DNA from: Chitinophagaceae bacterium
Lineage (GTDB): Bacteria > Bacteroidota > Bacteroidia > Chitinophagales > Chitinophagaceae
DNA: 34,173 nt
Assembly: GCA_025934485.1 (NCBI GenBank)
Contig: JAICXX010000046.1
Location: 1-34,173, forward strand
Direction of reading: 5' to 3'
In this document: positions 32,368-34,173 of the stretch, piece by piece
Numbering within the stretch: the stretch's first letter is position 1
Layout: each line of letters begins with the position of its first letter
Program-made: the position numbers and the translations under genes
Notes under the pieces: model-generated
Seen by the model: the letters and a program-made list of their open reading frames with translations, nothing else
Told to the model about the DNA's origin: nothing
Databases searched by the model: none

Positions 32368-34173
32368 TCATTCACTCCGCAAGGCCTTCACCGGATTGGC
32401 CAATGCTGCCTTGAAGATGCGATAGCCCGTAACTGCAATAGTGAGAAAAAGAATAGCAGCCGCAGGGAGGATGAAGATCCATGCAGATAAGCCGGTGTGA
32501 TAAGCATAGGAACCAAGCCACCGGCGCGCCCCTATTGCAGCAAACGGGAAAGCTACAGCGGCAGCCACTCCCAGGAGGAGCAGGAGATCGTTCGTGAACA
32601 AGGCGATCAGGCCACCCACCGAGGCGCCCAGCACTTTCCGGATGCCGATCTCTTTTGTGCGACGCAACACCAGTAGAGACACCAATCCGTAGAGGCCAAT
32701 CACGCAGATCAGTACGGCTAAGAATGTGAACGCATTGAAAAGCGACATTGTTATCCGGTCGTTGTCATATTGTTTGGCAAAATTCTCATCCAAAAAATAA
32801 TAGTCGAGGGGAAAGGCAGGTTCATAGGTTCGCCAAAGCCGACGCAACCGCGGCAATTCTTTCGGGGTGGTCTTAGTCAGCACGGCCACAGGCGGATCCG
32901 TCTTATAGATCATCGCCATTGGCGCTATAACATTGTGGAGCGATTGAAAATAGAAATCTTTTACAACGCCCACTACCTTACCCTTGACCCCGGACCCTTC
33001 ATAGGAAATACCTTCGCCCACACCGGTTTTCCAGCCCATAGCCCGGACCAGGGCCTGGTTGACGATCCAGCCTTCCTGGCGGTCCGTCCTCAGGCTGTCG
33101 GAAAAGTTGCGGCCCGCTGCCAATTTGATATCCAGCATGGGCAGCAACCGCGGGTCGGCAAAAAAAAGATTCATCATCATCCTTCTTTGCTTACCATCTT
33201 TCCAGAGCACTATAGAGGCCAGCTGAAAACCTTCGGATGGTAGTCCGCTGCCAATAGAGATGTCTTGTATCCCAGCTTCCCGTCGAAGGGCCTGGAAAAA
33301 GGCCGGGGCGGCGGTGCGCGCGGCGGAGTCGGGGGGAATGTTGATACAGGTGATCCCGCCGCGGTTTGCGCCCAGGTCCTTATGGGCGACGAATTGCATT
33401 TGCCGGTAGATGACGAGGGTTCCGGAGAGCATGATCAGGGCGATGGCAAACTGGATAACGGTAAAGACTTTTCGCAACCCGACGCCCTTGTTAGCGCCTT
33501 CCATTTGGCCTTTCAATGTCTTGAGCGGAGAGAAACGGGACAGCACGAATGCGGGGTATCCACCCGCCAGGAGGGACGTCAGCGGGAACAGGAGGGCGGG
33601 GAAGAGTATGGACTGCCAGCTATCGAAGGCGATGCTGGTATTCAGGAGCCGGTTAAAAACGGGTAGGATGGCCAGCACGATGCCCAAGGAGAGGACGCAG
33701 GCGATAGCTATGAGGAAGGAGGATTCGGTAAGGAACTGCCGGGTAAGGGAGCCTGGTCCCGCACCGACGACTTTACGCACGGCTACTTCTTTTGCCCTTT
33801 CGACCGCCTTCGCTGTGGAAAGATTGATATAGTTGAGCAGGGCGACCAGCAGGATGAATATCGCCAGCCAGGAAAAGATCGTCAGGAACTGCCGGCTGCC
33901 TTTTGCTTCGTCTCCAAGCTTACCCTTGCTGAAATGTACGTCGGTGAGCTTTTCGGCCTCGAAATCGAAAATATAGCCCTTGAGCCCCTGCTGGTCGAGC
34001 TCAGGTTGAATATATCTTCGGGTAAGGCCGGGAAGGCGGCTATTGAAACCCGTGATATCCGGTTTATCCCGAAAGAGGACGAAAGTATAGACATTGAAAT
34101 CGCTATTGGTCCAGCTCGTCTCCGATGACCAGTCTTTGTACACAAGGGCGTTGATGTGAATATCGGAATTGGC
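32368..34173 (-). CDS. MacB/FtsX-type ABC transporter permease (5' truncated)
   Basis: The frame remains open to the window edge, so about 601 C-terminal residues of a roughly 800-residue protein are seen. Part of an extracytoplasmic MacB_PCD-like domain comes first. An FtsX domain follows with FLTIFSWLAIFILLVALLNY and RAKEVAVRKVVGAGPGSL. A second extracytoplasmic domain (~260-440) then leads to a second FtsX domain with FLAVLICVIGLYGLV and RTKEIGIRKVLGAS. The end is ITVAIAVTGYRIF-like helices and NPVKALRSE. Such duplicated permeases are abundant in Bacteroidota, linked to peptide or lipoprotein export and resistance. The ATPase partner would be encoded elsewhere or beyond the window. Confidence 0.88.
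   Translation of the reverse strand, partial: ANSDIHINALVYKDWSSETSWTNSDFNVYTFVLFRDKPDITGFNSRLPGLTRRYIQPELDQQGLKGYIFDFEAEKLTDVHFSKGKLGDEAKGSRQFLTIFSWLAIFILLVALLNYINLSTAKAVERAKEVAVRKVVGAGPGSLTRQFLTESSFLIAIACVLSLGIVLAILPVFNRLLNTSIAFDSWQSILFPALLFPLTSLLAGGYPAFVLSRFSPLKTLKGQMEGANKGVGLRKVFTVIQFAIALIMLSGTLVIYRQMQFVAHKDLGANRGGITCINIPPDSAARTAAPAFFQALRREAGIQDISIGSGLPSEGFQLASIVLWKDGKQRRMMMNLFFADPRLLPMLDIKLAAGRNFSDSLRTDRQEGWIVNQALVRAMGWKTGVGEGISYEGSGVKGKVVGVVKDFYFQSLHNVIAPMAMIYKTDPPVAVLTKTTPKELPRLRRLWRTYEPAFPLDYYFLDENFAKQYDNDRITMSLFNAFTFLAVLICVIGLYGLVSLLVLRRTKEIGIRKVLGASVGGLIALFTNDLLLLLGVAAAVAFPFAAIGARRWLGSYAYHTGLSAWIFILPAAAILFLTIAVTGYRIFKAALANPVKALRSE

Noticed and set aside
1-34173. tRNA/rRNA genes, CRISPR arrays, insertion sequences, phage genes
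   Set aside because: None seen on reading: no cloverleaf-like or regularly spaced repeats and no transposase or phage motif other than the intein endonuclease.

Overview
The window looks like chromosomal DNA of a Bacteroidota member, most likely near Chitinophagaceae. This is inferred from gene content: the gliding lipoprotein GldB next to NAD synthetase, a bacterial geranylgeranylglyceryl-phosphate synthase, a MoxR/DUF58/BatA cluster and a long adenosylcobalamin-dependent ribonucleotide reductase. Many promoters also carry the phylum's TAnnTTTG -7 box, and Shine-Dalgarno sequences are mostly poor. No rRNA, tRNA, CRISPR array, insertion sequence or phage gene was seen. The only selfish element recognised is an intein. 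The first and last genes are cut by the window edges.

Layout. Positions 1-2149 hold the C-terminal part of an outer-membrane beta-barrel protein fused to a propeller-like region. A minus-strand envelope operon (6476 to 2692, perhaps continuing into a ferritin-like DUF892 gene at 2640-2167) encodes a six-helix membrane protein, a small winged-helix regulator, a small membrane protein, a DgkA-type lipid kinase, a DUF1361 membrane protein and CreD. A MarR-acetyltransferase fusion (7505-6561) diverges from a glycerol operon, glpK-glpD-glpF (7631-11445), which ends in a strong terminator. Positions 11593-15701 hold a small hypothetical gene, a class III aminotransferase, a gamma-carbonic anhydrase, a 62-residue lipoprotein, a hypothetical protein and an AI-2E family permease.

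A second minus-strand operon (20610 to 15707) runs moxR, DUF58, a BatD-like gene, batA, rsgA. Next come a lipocalin-like lipoprotein, nadE, and a tfoX-like gene translationally coupled to gldB. A two-gene membrane operon (26133-24533) and a 40-residue lipoprotein (26377-26255) follow. The large nrdJ gene (31084-26567) carries a 371-residue intein exactly at the catalytic thiyl-radical cysteine. A small GNAT gene, the GGGPS gene and a truncated MacB/FtsX-type permease close the window.

The least ordinary signals are several. The intein sits at the nrdJ radical cysteine. A perfect 10-bp inverted repeat brackets the creD-operon promoter. A 20-bp MarR operator overlaps the -7 box of the MarR-GNAT gene beside the glycerol operon. 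Two conserved enzymes (NadE and a DUF58 protein) carry GC-rich, palindrome-containing in-frame inserts. A set of -7 boxes lies only 3-7 nt from start codons, which suggests leaderless mRNAs. No wholly new multi-gene defence or biosynthetic system could be demonstrated. The creD operon, with its own regulator and candidate operator, is the best candidate for an under-described unit.
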